From assembly GCF_018141445.1 (NCBI RefSeq), contig NZ_CP058649.1:639001-703000 (forward strand): a DNA stretch of 64,000 nt, written 5' to 3'. This document shows positions 11,301-19,399 of this stretch, one piece after another (the first letter of the stretch is position 1; each line of letters starts with the position of its first letter). A model generated the notes under the pieces. It ran no database searches and was not told the DNA's origin. It worked only from the letters and a program-made list of their open reading frames with translations. The translations under genes and the position numbers were made by a program. The stretch is from Vallitalea pronyensis. Its GTDB lineage: Bacteria > Bacillota > Clostridia > Lachnospirales > Vallitaleaceae.

Positions 11301-14029
11301 CCTTGGGTGGTTTCATATTGAATGGTTGATGAACGATAATCATTGTTATAATAATCCGTGAAGTCCCCTCCATTTGATATGGACTGTTGATATGAACCAC
11401 TCTCTAAATAGTACGACAAGTAAATGTTTCTTGCATAAGTATAATAATTCCTAACTTTGTGTTGTTGACCTGTTTTCTTGGTATCGGTCACCATATAAAT
11501 ATTGAAGTCTTTATTGTTAGCGAATGCTTCGGCTTTCAGTAAATTAAGTTCTGTTTGAAGGGTGATTAAATCCATATCTTTATAGTCCGTAACGACCACT
11601 ATATCATAGACTTCATCTTTGGATACATCCACTTTTACAGCTGTAACAGGGGCTATATTGTCTATTTCGGCAATGCATTCCTCACCTGGCTTGTCTGCGG
11701 TATCATCTGTTAAGATGTAAGAGGTATCCACAAATTCTAAAAGCCTGTTATCGTGTTCTTCGTAGACCTTTAGTTCAAACTTGTATCGACCTACATGAGT
11801 ACTTTCTACGGTTACATCGGTGAGATTGCCTGTGTCTACGGTATCAGCGAAGGTAAATAAATTAGAGTAAGCTGTACCAGAATCTACCCAACTTGTTCCG
11901 TTGTGATAATACCAAGTATCATCTGAAAAAATACCGTCGTTATCGCTGTCAAATGCGTAGAACCAAGCCCTTTTAGTAATGCTGTCACCATCAGGACTTG
12001 TTGATGCATCAAAGGCTTTTACAGTGGCTTTTTTATCGTTGTCCTTGTCCCGATAGACTTTTTTTATCAGTGTAAAATCTGCTATAGGCGGTGTATCGGC
12101 TAGAATTGTCCGCTCAATGGTTCTTGTGTTGGAATAACCAAGTGTATTGGTTACAGTAAGGGCTATTTCTACCTTACCAGACTTTTTAGACGTAAAAGCA
12201 ATCTCTTTGCTGTTAAGTTTTTTGGTATAAATATCATCACTTGTAAGGCTGTCAAGGGGTGTGATAGTCCAGTTGGTAAGTGTCCAATCAATGGGATAAG
12301 TTTTACTTACAGCCTTGGAGTTGGAACTATCTAAGACAACGGTTTGTCCTACTTTGTAATCCCCGTCTTCTGAAATAATGGCTAGGGGCTTTGGTGGACA
12401 CACTTCTATTTGCGTACTGGCACTATCGCTTTTACCTCCACTATCCGTTGCTTTGGCGGTAACGGTAAAGATACCGCTTTGCATAAATTTAGAGGTATTA
12501 TCGCCATTATGTACGGCACTACTTAACACCAAGGATGATGGTTTACTAAGGGTTGGTGTTAATGGTCCATCTTCTTTATCCGTTGCATCCACACGAAGGG
12601 TAAAGCTGTCACCCTGCATAACGATACTTGGTGCAGATAGGGTAACATCTGGTGACCAGTTGTGGGGTGGACTGGCTTTCTTAATCACTTTAACGTCCTT
12701 CATGGTAGTATCCGTCTTACCGTTACTATCTTCAACGGTTAAGGCTACCGTAACGGTCTTAGGTTCATCATAGGTTAATGTAATGCTTTTATTCCCTTCT
12801 TCCTTGGGTAAGGGTTCGCTCTCAACTTCCCAAGAATAATTAACTAGGGTTGCACCCTTTGGTGCGATCGATCCCGAACCATCGGCAAGGATTTCTTCGT
12901 CTACAAGTACTTGATCGGGTACGGATAGGATGGCTAAAGGGTCACCATCTGGGATAGGGGCTTTTTTAATCAGCTCGGCACTGGTCGAACCAGAACCATA
13001 CCCACGATAATGATAGAGATACCTTACTTCAACCTCACATGTATAATCTTTTGTAACACTGTCATCAAGGTCACTATCCCCATCTTCAATATCATTTGGT
13101 ACATAATCAAAAGTAAAATCTGCTGTTCCGCTCAAAGATGTGAGGTTTGTGATTGTTTTGGTTAGCTTCTTTTTACTTGTTTGTTCCTCTATTGTTATGT
13201 TCATAAATCTAATGTTACTTGGGTTATTTAAGTATTCCGTATAAATGCTTGTAATATTTTTAATATCAGCTTTTGCATGAATACGGACTTGTGCTGAACC
13301 TTCACCTTTTGACATATCAATGGTATGGTCATCAATGGATGACATTACTTCAAGGTCAAGGTCAATATTGAATGAAGCTTTATCAATTAAAGGTGGATAA
13401 TCATATGTCTTATTATAGTAATTAGGTAAATCTTTATTCTTTGTCGTATCGCCCCACGAAATACCATGGGGTAACCCGTTGATAATACCCGACGCATCAT
13501 TTGTAAAGAGCTGTACACGTCGATTTCCTAAAGAGGTGTTGTCATGACTATCCATAAGGATTTGTGTATCATTCTCCCAACCCATAATGGCATTGGTATC
13601 GACGGTTTTTTTGTCGTATGCCATAGGGACGCCATAGATGGTAATGATCTGTATGGCATCAATTTCAATTTTACCGCCCCTCATTTTATCTTCGTCAGGT
13701 AAATTTGTCCTATCGAAGATATCTTCCAGTTTGATGTCAACCCTATTTTGACTGACACTTTCAAAAGTATAAGGCATTGTACCAACGGCGGGTTCGCTTT
13801 TCCCTTCAGGAGTAAACTTCAATTTCCACCCAATGGTTTTGTATTTATATTTTGCATTACTTGCGGTGGCTGAGACATAAAAACGAAATACGGGTATTCC
13901 ATTTTTATTATCTACTATATCTGCGTTACTTCCTCCTGTATCAACAGCAAATACATTAGTAAATGAGTTCATTGTTAAACATAATATGATAAATAAACAT
14001 AAAATTCTATTACTACTAGCTTTTAACAT
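8366..14029 (-). CDS. Giant secreted protein with PKD-type domains and RCC1-like beta-propeller (1887 aa)
   Basis: Signal peptide at residues 1-29. Residues about 30-365 form an N-terminal region of unknown type. From about 365 to 790 there are four or so PKD/Ig-like domains, with starts such as GDPLAILSVPDQVLVDEEILADGSGS, SPDVTLSAPSIVMQGDSFTL and PPIADFTLIKK plus an acidic DSDNDGIFSDD stretch that may bind calcium. A Rossmann-like strand pattern (YDIVVVTDYKDMDLITLQTEL, near 800-850) hints at a vWA-like domain. From about 1240 to 1830 the protein repeats short 'DGT' blades (NDGTIKAYGD, HDGNYIMIG, NGDLWRTD, KDGTLSNYGD) as in RCC1-like propellers. Ten bases separate it from the SLH gene upstream. 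Function is unknown; adhesion or matrix binding is inferred. Confidence 0.78.
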   Translation of the reverse strand: MLKASSNRILCLFIILCLTMNSFTNVFAVDTGGSNADIVDNKNGIPVFRFYVSATASNAKYKYKTIGWKLKFTPEGKSEPAVGTMPYTFESVSQNRVDIKLEDIFDRTNLPDEDKMRGGKIEIDAIQIITIYGVPMAYDKKTVDTNAIMGWENDTQILMDSHDNTSLGNRRVQLFTNDASGIINGLPHGISWGDTTKNKDLPNYYNKTYDYPPLIDKASFNIDLDLEVMSSIDDHTIDMSKGEGSAQVRIHAKADIKNITSIYTEYLNNPSNIRFMNITIEEQTSKKKLTKTITNLTSLSGTADFTFDYVPNDIEDGDSDLDDSVTKDYTCEVEVRYLYHYRGYGSGSTSAELIKKAPIPDGDPLAILSVPDQVLVDEEILADGSGSIAPKGATLVNYSWEVESEPLPKEEGNKSITLTYDEPKTVTVALTVEDSNGKTDTTMKDVKVIKKASPPHNWSPDVTLSAPSIVMQGDSFTLRVDATDKEDGPLTPTLSKPSSLVLSSAVHNGDNTSKFMQSGIFTVTAKATDSGGKSDSASTQIEVCPPKPLAIISEDGDYKVGQTVVLDSSNSKAVSKTYPIDWTLTNWTITPLDSLTSDDIYTKKLNSKEIAFTSKKSGKVEIALTVTNTLGYSNTRTIERTILADTPPIADFTLIKKVYRDKDNDKKATVKAFDASTSPDGDSITKRAWFYAFDSDNDGIFSDDTWYYHNGTSWVDSGTAYSNLFTFADTVDTGNLTDVTVESTHVGRYKFELKVYEEHDNRLLEFVDTSYILTDDTADKPGEECIAEIDNIAPVTAVKVDVSKDEVYDIVVVTDYKDMDLITLQTELNLLKAEAFANNKDFNIYMVTDTKKTGQQHKVRNYYTYARNIYLSYYLESGSYQQSISNGGDFTDYYNNDYRSSTIQYETTQGYTTPTIPFQKGNTVSWERGSFYRSDSNMYGGYEQSGVEFRFFNPDNKIATLSTRQITTNGWYQGIGFCQIWGNIRIGGESVNVTNHWTRTSSFSPHDFYYDIQGMDFSKVEDVPYTKDSKKVFLYFTKGIGLNYENEAYNYSASSIDKDLMDYLIYNDFETYVIAPDETTLDKKFDSNNHSSDISSQYATLRELAHCSTTRGKYIIGDVSSDLWKDQLMLTVRKHVVMPNNVSIDNNVMRLTFDDDFTEGQELDLTLLQQEFKISDLVGNTLELPKMEYDIKVEDKGIKPLSSLYFSNPLPQHLLKDDIQIIKRTKELIIYKKDGQLNVSITDESLATTKFTADGVRAIKDMDYTNVKDIHTISNLLVMLYNDGTIKAYGDVYITSYISYKIDTTKWRNIKQLISLNNLLIGIKHDGNYIMIGTYRQYSSTYHRNNYEEITSDTYYEGHVVAQSIMLLYRSGHNGKTYHRLFGNHITFYPYRIEELYHTTNYEVICNTLDYTIYVQLNGKYYRVVSNYDNHLESLDELNGMSIKRLIPVGYRGFVAVKSDDTLYFSKAVKDTYATAGGYYYEVWTKMNSLGKLKNVVQIENGLWLQGTNGEFFFGDRVADDTYTARYLKIDDISHIITNNLGMIVIMKDGKRYDMNQYVNAYKVPNNAIYYFEDSRGVAYMTSNGYFNSSLVPSYNSHSWYNWRKISSYFDKVINLGFRVMIGIKNGRASVYKEDNSDYNYLNNATYYSGIKDILISNGIPLLIRENNYINPIYKNSLSQNLNGYSEFRNNNISKFAACSKYLYGIDTNGDLWRTDPSGLILLATDVEDMFPLDTTLVYLKKDGTLSNYGDGKQYETYEGMLIAPDFITLQLKGTTQKACITTSGVQLDYIGGFSDMVETIQPLQSTQFHIGNHLDDGVAYKYKVFSDDKTSVEEILVNQLMDDTWTDVQDLDIVPVQDGYYIGVVEVNAENRAIRYSYMKAKAENL

Positions 14030-14039
14030 GATTCACACC

Positions 14040-15404
14040 TCATTGTCCTTCTACTACTTTTAACTCACTTAGATAAGTATATGAATATAAGGTATAGCCA
14101 TAATATTTCCAATCACGTGGAGCATTTGACAGTGGACGATACATTGTTACATCTACATCTATATAGTACCATTTACTAAATTGCAGGTTAGGTATTTCAA
14201 AATTCATCTCTTCAACAATATTATCTGGGTTGTCATGACTATTGAATTTAAAATACATACGTCCTCTAATGGTTTTTCCTCTATTCGTACCGTAAACCAT
14301 GCGATAACTATCCGTAACGAAAATCATTTCTTGTTCAATTTTCCATTGTTCAATATCATTAACCCATTGAGTAATAAAATCTTTTGGTGCATACGTTTCA
14401 CCACGATACCCTACCCAATCATAAAACCACCAAAGTAGTTTAGTGATTTCCTTTTCTTTATCAAGATTTATGTAATTTTTACCATAAAAACTTTCAATAA
14501 ATTCTTTTGTATCTTGCGCCAATATACCGTACTTCTGTCTTTCAGATTCTTGGTCTGTATACATCCTGTTATTTTCTTCAAAATCATTAGAATCCATATT
14601 TTCTATAATAGGATACCCCTTCAATATCTCCATAATCTTCTCCGTACTATAAACAACCTTCCCGTTCTCAATCTTATGAATATACTCTATAGGGGTAGGT
14701 TCTTCTCCTGAACCACCATTATTATTACTGCCATCCCCTGACCCACTACCATCTTGACCATTATCATCTGTAGATGGTTCTGTAGGCTCAAATGGCTTCC
14801 TTTCCTTCTGATCTATCATCCGATGAATAATGGTACTTGCCTGAGCTCTAGTAGATTCATCTTGTGGTCTAAACGTATTGTCTGGCATACCTGTAATAAT
14901 TCCAAAGGCATATGCATCCTTTACATCCTCTACATACGTATAGGAAATAGATGAAAAATCATTGACACAGTTTTCTACTAGATTCCTGGTATCTGCTTTG
15001 GCTTCATCCTTAATCGCTTTGGCTATGATACTGGACATTTCTTCTCTTGTGATGGGTTCGGTATAAGAAGCAAATTGGTTTTCTTCAATAATACCAAGTT
15101 CCATAGCCTTATCAATAAACGGCTGCGCCCAATAAGGTGATCCATTTTCAATAGACTTATACCCAAGAGCAACGATGGTCATCTTAATAAATGCGTCCAC
15201 ATTCACGCTAAAATTAGGTTTAAAGGACCCATCAGGAAATCCATTGATAACGCCCATGTCCACAAGTTCTTGAATGTTGGGGATAGCCCAATGTTCTTCA
15301 GGAATATCTGTGAATAACTTTTTCTTACCCTCAGTTGCATAGGTGTATGTTGCATTCAAGGTTAGTGCTGCTAATAGTAGGATTGCTATTACTTTCTTTT
15401 TCAT
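14040..15404 (-). CDS. SLH-domain cell-surface protein
   Basis: A 454-residue secreted protein, first gene of the minus-strand operon. After a signal peptide (cleavage near residue 23) there are three canonical SLH motifs in residues about 28-195: FTDIPEEHWAIPNIQELVDMGVINGFPDGSF, a second around YWAQPFIDKAMELGII and a third with VKDAYAFGIITGMPDNTFRP. SLH triplets bind pyruvylated wall polymers. A Ser/Gly/Asn-rich linker (about 207-230) leads to a C-terminal domain of about 220 residues with no recognised family. It likely anchors the two giant proteins encoded downstream or a pilus-related structure. The ATG is preceded by AAAGGACG. Compared with the SLH-like proteins at 45099-61467, the SLH motifs here are the classic kind. 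Confidence 0.85.
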   Translation of the reverse strand: MKKKVIAILLLAALTLNATYTYATEGKKKLFTDIPEEHWAIPNIQELVDMGVINGFPDGSFKPNFSVNVDAFIKMTIVALGYKSIENGSPYWAQPFIDKAMELGIIEENQFASYTEPITREEMSSIIAKAIKDEAKADTRNLVENCVNDFSSISYTYVEDVKDAYAFGIITGMPDNTFRPQDESTRAQASTIIHRMIDQKERKPFEPTEPSTDDNGQDGSGSGDGSNNNGGSGEEPTPIEYIHKIENGKVVYSTEKIMEILKGYPIIENMDSNDFEENNRMYTDQESERQKYGILAQDTKEFIESFYGKNYINLDKEKEITKLLWWFYDWVGYRGETYAPKDFITQWVNDIEQWKIEQEMIFVTDSYRMVYGTNRGKTIRGRMYFKFNSHDNPDNIVEEMNFEIPNLQFSKWYYIDVDVTMYRPLSNAPRDWKYYGYTLYSYTYLSELKVVEGQ

Positions 15405-15941
15405 GATGAATACGTCCTTTCTCGTTTCTTTTGTGTTTTTTTGTGCTTTGTCTGAGTTGTGACAAAATCATTTAATAATATATTGCGCTATCAAGGTATG
15501 TCATTGTGGTACAATTTCCATTGTATATAGGTGACCATGATTGAATAATAAAATTCTATAAAGAAGGTGTAAATAAAATAATTACCAATATATGCGATAT
15601 TTCATCAATATTAGACACGTATTAATGTTATTTTATTATAATCATAGTATTTTTTCAATCAAATATTCTTAATTTTAGCATTAAATTTAATTAAAAACAT
15701 ACGAAGGTAACATTAATAATTGACAGTAAAGTTTAAAAATCATCAAAAACGTATTGCCAAACGCCATAATATCATATATAATACGATTATGTGTCAGAAA
15801 AATACAAAGAAATCAAATAAAATAAATAAATAAGTATATGTTTATGTTAGATAAGGATGGATTATAGTATTATCAACCAATAAACAGTCATATAGAAGAT
15901 ATTATCTATATACTTACTCATCATAAGGAGAGACACGTTTT
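15405..15941. other. AT-rich divergent promoter region
   Basis: A 537-base gap between the minus-strand giant-protein operon and the plus-strand pilus-like operon. It is very AT-rich. The only site I can support well is the plus-strand promoter at 15754-15782. No open frame or structured RNA was found; a minus-strand promoter must lie here but no box pair is convincing. Confidence 0.6.
15754..15782 (+). promoter_or_regulatory. Promoter for the Tad-like operon
   Basis: TTGCCA (15754-15759), 17-base spacer and perfect TATAAT (15777-15782). The kinase start codon lies about 160 bases downstream, leaving a long untranslated leader. Confidence 0.65.
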
Positions 15942-17510
15942 ATGGTAGGAAGTACACACTTTGGTAAATATCGGGTATTAGAAGAAATCGGAAGAGGCGG
16001 CATGAGTAGGGTATTTTTAGCTGAAAATGTAAAGCTTGGCAATAAGTGGGCAATAAAACGTATAGAGAAGAAGGATAGTGTCATTAATTTACTAGCTGAA
16101 CCCAGTATGTTGAAAGATCTGAATCATGCATTAATTCCACGTATTGTAGATATTGAAGAAGATGAGGACTACCTATATATTATTGAGGAGTATGTGGAAG
16201 GTGTAACATTAAAAGAATATCGACAACAGCATTCGACAATTGATGAGCCAACCATTATTCATTTTGGAAAATTATTGTGTCAAGTCTTAGACTATTTACA
16301 TAGTCGAAAGCCATACCCCATTATTTATCGTGATATGAAACCAGGTAATATTATGATTACAGAAAACCAGAGTATTAAGCTAGTGGATTTTGGTATAGCT
16401 AGAGAATATAAGAATCATGGTGATACGGATACTGTTCTTATAGGGACTCATGGGTACGCAGCTCCAGAGCAATATAATTCTGCTTGGCAAAGTGACGCTA
16501 GAACAGATATCTATAGTCTAGGGGTTACACTTTATTACATGGCGACAAATAGAAATCTATCCAAGCCGCCCTATAAGATATTACCACTTAGAGAATTTGG
16601 TCTGTACTCACAAGGTTTAGAGAGAGTTATCAGTAAGTGTACCAATTTTAATCCAGATGACCGCTATCAATCCATTGAAGAATTAGAACAAGATTTAGAC
16701 GCATTAGCTCAACCTAAAGAAGATAAGAAACAAACGCTTTATCAGGGTATCAAACCTCAAACAATAGGGGTTATATCGTTGACACCAAGAGCAGGTTCTA
16801 CTTTTCTGTCCGTTAATCTGGCTAGTGCTTTAGCCCATAGAAACATCTTAGTTTCTCTAATTGAATTTCCGTATAATGAACCGTATATATATGATCTTAT
16901 AGGAGTATCCAATTATACTACGATTTCTTATTATCCTGTTTTACAAGAGATCAATAACAATAACATGATCTATCGAGATGAAATAACTGTAATAGACGAT
17001 ATTATGTATTTGATTCATGATCCAACAAGAGAACCTATTGATCATTGGGACGATGATAAATCCACCAAATTATTGTATGCAGCAAAAGATTCTCTTATTT
17101 CCATTGTGGACATTGGTTATCATTATAGCCTTATAGAACCAATCTTACATGAATTTGACTTAATATTTGTGATGTATCATGCTATGCCTCCTGAAATTAT
17201 GGCTAATTACAGGCTATTTGAAAAAATAATGGCCTATGGTCGTAAGCGGAATAACGTTCGTTTTATTCTCAATAACGACAATGAAGGTATACACAAGAAA
17301 GAACTGCATCAGTATCTGGGGATAAAACCGGATTTATCCATACCAAGATTACCAGAAGAATGGATATACGGTTCAGCCTATAAGAAGAAAGTGCCTTATC
17401 AATTATCCAAGTATAGAGGGACATTTGATACATTATTTGATCCAATTTACAAAGAAATTATGCCGAAAGAATTATGGAAAAAGAAGAAGAGAAAACGAAA
17501 ATTATTCTAA
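15942..17510 (+). CDS. Ser/Thr protein kinase fused to a CpaE/MinD-like domain
   Basis: 522 residues, two domains. Residues about 8-255 are a Hanks-type kinase: glycine loop GRGGMSRV (17-24), invariant Lys39 in WAIK, catalytic loop YRDMKPGN with Asp131 (Tyr replaces the usual His of HRD), DFG at 149-151 and APE at 174-176. All catalytic residues are present, so it should be active. Residues about 272-510 resemble a MinD/CpaE ATPase fold (IGVISLTPRAGSTFLSVNLASAL), but the deviant Walker A has lost its lysines, so nucleotide hydrolysis is doubtful. There is no membrane segment and no PASTA domain, unlike the usual PknB/PrkC sensors. It heads the pilus-like operon behind AAGGAGAG. A role in controlling or positioning the secretion ATPase by phosphorylation is inferred. 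Confidence 0.88.
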   Translation: MVGSTHFGKYRVLEEIGRGGMSRVFLAENVKLGNKWAIKRIEKKDSVINLLAEPSMLKDLNHALIPRIVDIEEDEDYLYIIEEYVEGVTLKEYRQQHSTIDEPTIIHFGKLLCQVLDYLHSRKPYPIIYRDMKPGNIMITENQSIKLVDFGIAREYKNHGDTDTVLIGTHGYAAPEQYNSAWQSDARTDIYSLGVTLYYMATNRNLSKPPYKILPLREFGLYSQGLERVISKCTNFNPDDRYQSIEELEQDLDALAQPKEDKKQTLYQGIKPQTIGVISLTPRAGSTFLSVNLASALAHRNILVSLIEFPYNEPYIYDLIGVSNYTTISYYPVLQEINNNNMIYRDEITVIDDIMYLIHDPTREPIDHWDDDKSTKLLYAAKDSLISIVDIGYHYSLIEPILHEFDLIFVMYHAMPPEIMANYRLFEKIMAYGRKRNNVRFILNNDNEGIHKKELHQYLGIKPDLSIPRLPEEWIYGSAYKKKVPYQLSKYRGTFDTLFDPIYKEIMPKELWKKKKRKRKLF

Positions 17511-17536
17511 ATTAACAGGTCAAGGAGCGAGCTCAT

Positions 17537-18211
17537 ATGAAGAACATCGTAAAAGGCATCGTGGGATTATTGCTAATTGCTATATCTGTAGGACTTATCT
17601 TCTATTGGGAAATATATGGGCGTGAAAGTATCCTATACGATGATGTGTTAGTCTTGACACAGGATGTAAAAAAAAGTGATGTCATTACAGAAGATATGGT
17701 GGCTTATGATAAAAGAGAAGGTCATACGATTATTGATGGAGCAATTGTGAATTTAAGCGATATTATAGGCAAAGCTGCTAATTGTTATATCCCAGAAGGC
17801 GCACAATTGGTTCAAGAGTATTTTGAAGATACCGCATTGGTATTAAAAGAAGGTCAGTATATATTCCGATTACCTAATGAATGGTTAAGAGCATATCCTA
17901 ATTCCCTTAGACGAGGCGATACCATTTATTTTCATGAAATTAGTAAGGATATAATGACTCCAGTGTCTGGGGATGGGATAGATCATGTGGAACAATATAG
18001 ACCTCTGATTAAGGATGAGGCAATAGCAAGTGTAACAGTTGCTTACACGAAAGATAGCGCCAACCGAGAGGTTATTACATTAAGTGAAGAAGAACGATTT
18101 AATGGTTCCAGTAAAATAAATGAAATTGAAGTCATTGTAGACGTTGAAACCGTTAATACATTAAGAAAAAGTGTTGAAGAAGGGAAAGTTTTTATCCTTC
18201 TGTATCAATAA
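17537..18211 (+). CDS. SAF-domain protein, CpaB/RcpC-like
   Basis: A 224-residue protein with one N-terminal membrane segment (residues about 5-25) and then a SAF domain (DVLVLTQDVKKSDVITEDMVAYDKR ... IIGKAANCYIPEGAQL), the signature of Flp pilus assembly protein CpaB/RcpC. In diderm Tad systems CpaB lies in the periplasm near the secretin; in Gram-positive Tad-like loci it is thought to sit outside the membrane as part of the assembly platform. It is shorter than the usual 250-300 residues. Ribosome site AAGGAGCG precedes the ATG, 26 bases after the kinase gene. Confidence 0.78.
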   Translation: MKNIVKGIVGLLLIAISVGLIFYWEIYGRESILYDDVLVLTQDVKKSDVITEDMVAYDKREGHTIIDGAIVNLSDIIGKAANCYIPEGAQLVQEYFEDTALVLKEGQYIFRLPNEWLRAYPNSLRRGDTIYFHEISKDIMTPVSGDGIDHVEQYRPLIKDEAIASVTVAYTKDSANREVITLSEEERFNGSSKINEIEVIVDVETVNTLRKSVEEGKVFILLYQ

Positions 18212-18262
18212 AGATAGGTATACGTACACATCATTAAGTAAGCGGCTAGGTGGTGAACAATC

Positions 18263-19399
18263 ATGGAGACAACATATCAAGTATATCTTATTTCGGAAAA
18301 TGAAAACTTGAAAAGACAATTACAAGGTGTGGTATATTTTGATAAGGTTATGATGGATAGACAGTTTCAACAGGTACAAGCGGACATTACCATCATAGAT
18401 GATCAGATATGTTCCATTAATGATTTACTTAAGATCAGAGAAACGATAGAGTCGTCATACATTTTTTACCGTGTTCAAAAAAAGAATTTTAAGTTTTCCA
18501 CAAAAAGTGTTCTAGATACCAATGATATCCACATGTTGCAGCCTTACATGACCGATGAAAATGTTGTGGAATATATATGTTCTGAGGTCATAGAACGTTA
18601 CAAATATACTGTGAGTAAAAACATAATGACCTTCTTTGGAAGTGACACAAAAGTAGGAACAACTCAGATAGCTCAATCTGTAGCAGAGAAGATTGTAAGT
18701 AAGTCCCATGCAAAAGTATGTTTATTATATTTAGACGGAGAAGCGGGTACAGATTATATACAAGTGAATTGCCGACATAATATTGATACCATCAAAATAA
18801 AGCTTGTATCTGGGCTTGCAACAGTTGAAGAAATCTTTGATGTATCCGAAAAAATTAAAGATAATTTATATGTAATAGAAGGTAGTACATCCATTCTATA
18901 CCGAAAAGAATATCAGCCTGAACATATTATGCACCTATTAAGCGTCTTATCCGTTGCCTGTGATTTAGTTATTGTAGATGCAGGGAGTTATATGGATAGG
19001 GCCATGCCTATTGCCGCATTAACGGCTACCCATCATCGCTATCTTGTAACGACACAACAAGCCGTCAGTCTTAGAAGGTATTTATCTAAGAAGCCCATTC
19101 TCGAACGGTTATCCTTAGACGATTTCCAAGTGATTGTCAATAAGCATATTGCAGATGGGTCCTTGATGACGACCTATGATATTGCAAAGACCTATGGTCA
19201 TCCGCTATTAGGTAAAATAGAATTTTCCAAATATGCATTACAGGCAGAAAATGATAAAAAAGCACTTATTCATTATAAGGATAGAATCTTTAATAAAGAT
19301 ATGGATACCATTGTTGATACGATCATGGGTCAACTAAATATTAAAGGAAACAATACATCCAAAAAAAGAAAGTGGTTTGGTTTACAGGGGGTGGGATAA
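18263..19399 (+). CDS. CpaE/TadZ-like pilus ATPase
   Basis: A 378-residue protein of the MinD/ParA superfamily. Residues about 1-115 resemble a receiver-like domain without obvious phosphorylation site, as in CpaE. From about 120 the ATPase fold starts with MTFFGSDTKVGTTQIAQSVAEKI, a deviant Walker A of the CpaE kind (KxGTT, lacking the second Lys); LVIVDAGSY (about 233-241) fits the Walker B/switch region. TadZ/CpaE proteins place the Tad apparatus at the cell membrane. Its stop codon TAA is followed at once by the GTG of the next gene, so the two are translationally coupled. It probably partners the kinase-fused paralogous domain encoded at the operon head. Confidence 0.82.
   Translation: METTYQVYLISENENLKRQLQGVVYFDKVMMDRQFQQVQADITIIDDQICSINDLLKIRETIESSYIFYRVQKKNFKFSTKSVLDTNDIHMLQPYMTDENVVEYICSEVIERYKYTVSKNIMTFFGSDTKVGTTQIAQSVAEKIVSKSHAKVCLLYLDGEAGTDYIQVNCRHNIDTIKIKLVSGLATVEEIFDVSEKIKDNLYVIEGSTSILYRKEYQPEHIMHLLSVLSVACDLVIVDAGSYMDRAMPIAALTATHHRYLVTTQQAVSLRRYLSKKPILERLSLDDFQVIVNKHIADGSLMTTYDIAKTYGHPLLGKIEFSKYALQAENDKKALIHYKDRIFNKDMDTIVDTIMGQLNIKGNNTSKKRKWFGLQGVG

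Noticed and set aside
14181-14954. Several plus-strand frames opposite the SLH gene
   Set aside because: They lie opposite a well supported gene and give Ile/Phe/His-rich products with no family features.
17425-17625. 66-codon frame bridging the kinase and SAF genes
   Set aside because: Overlaps the ends of two good genes out of frame, no ribosome site.
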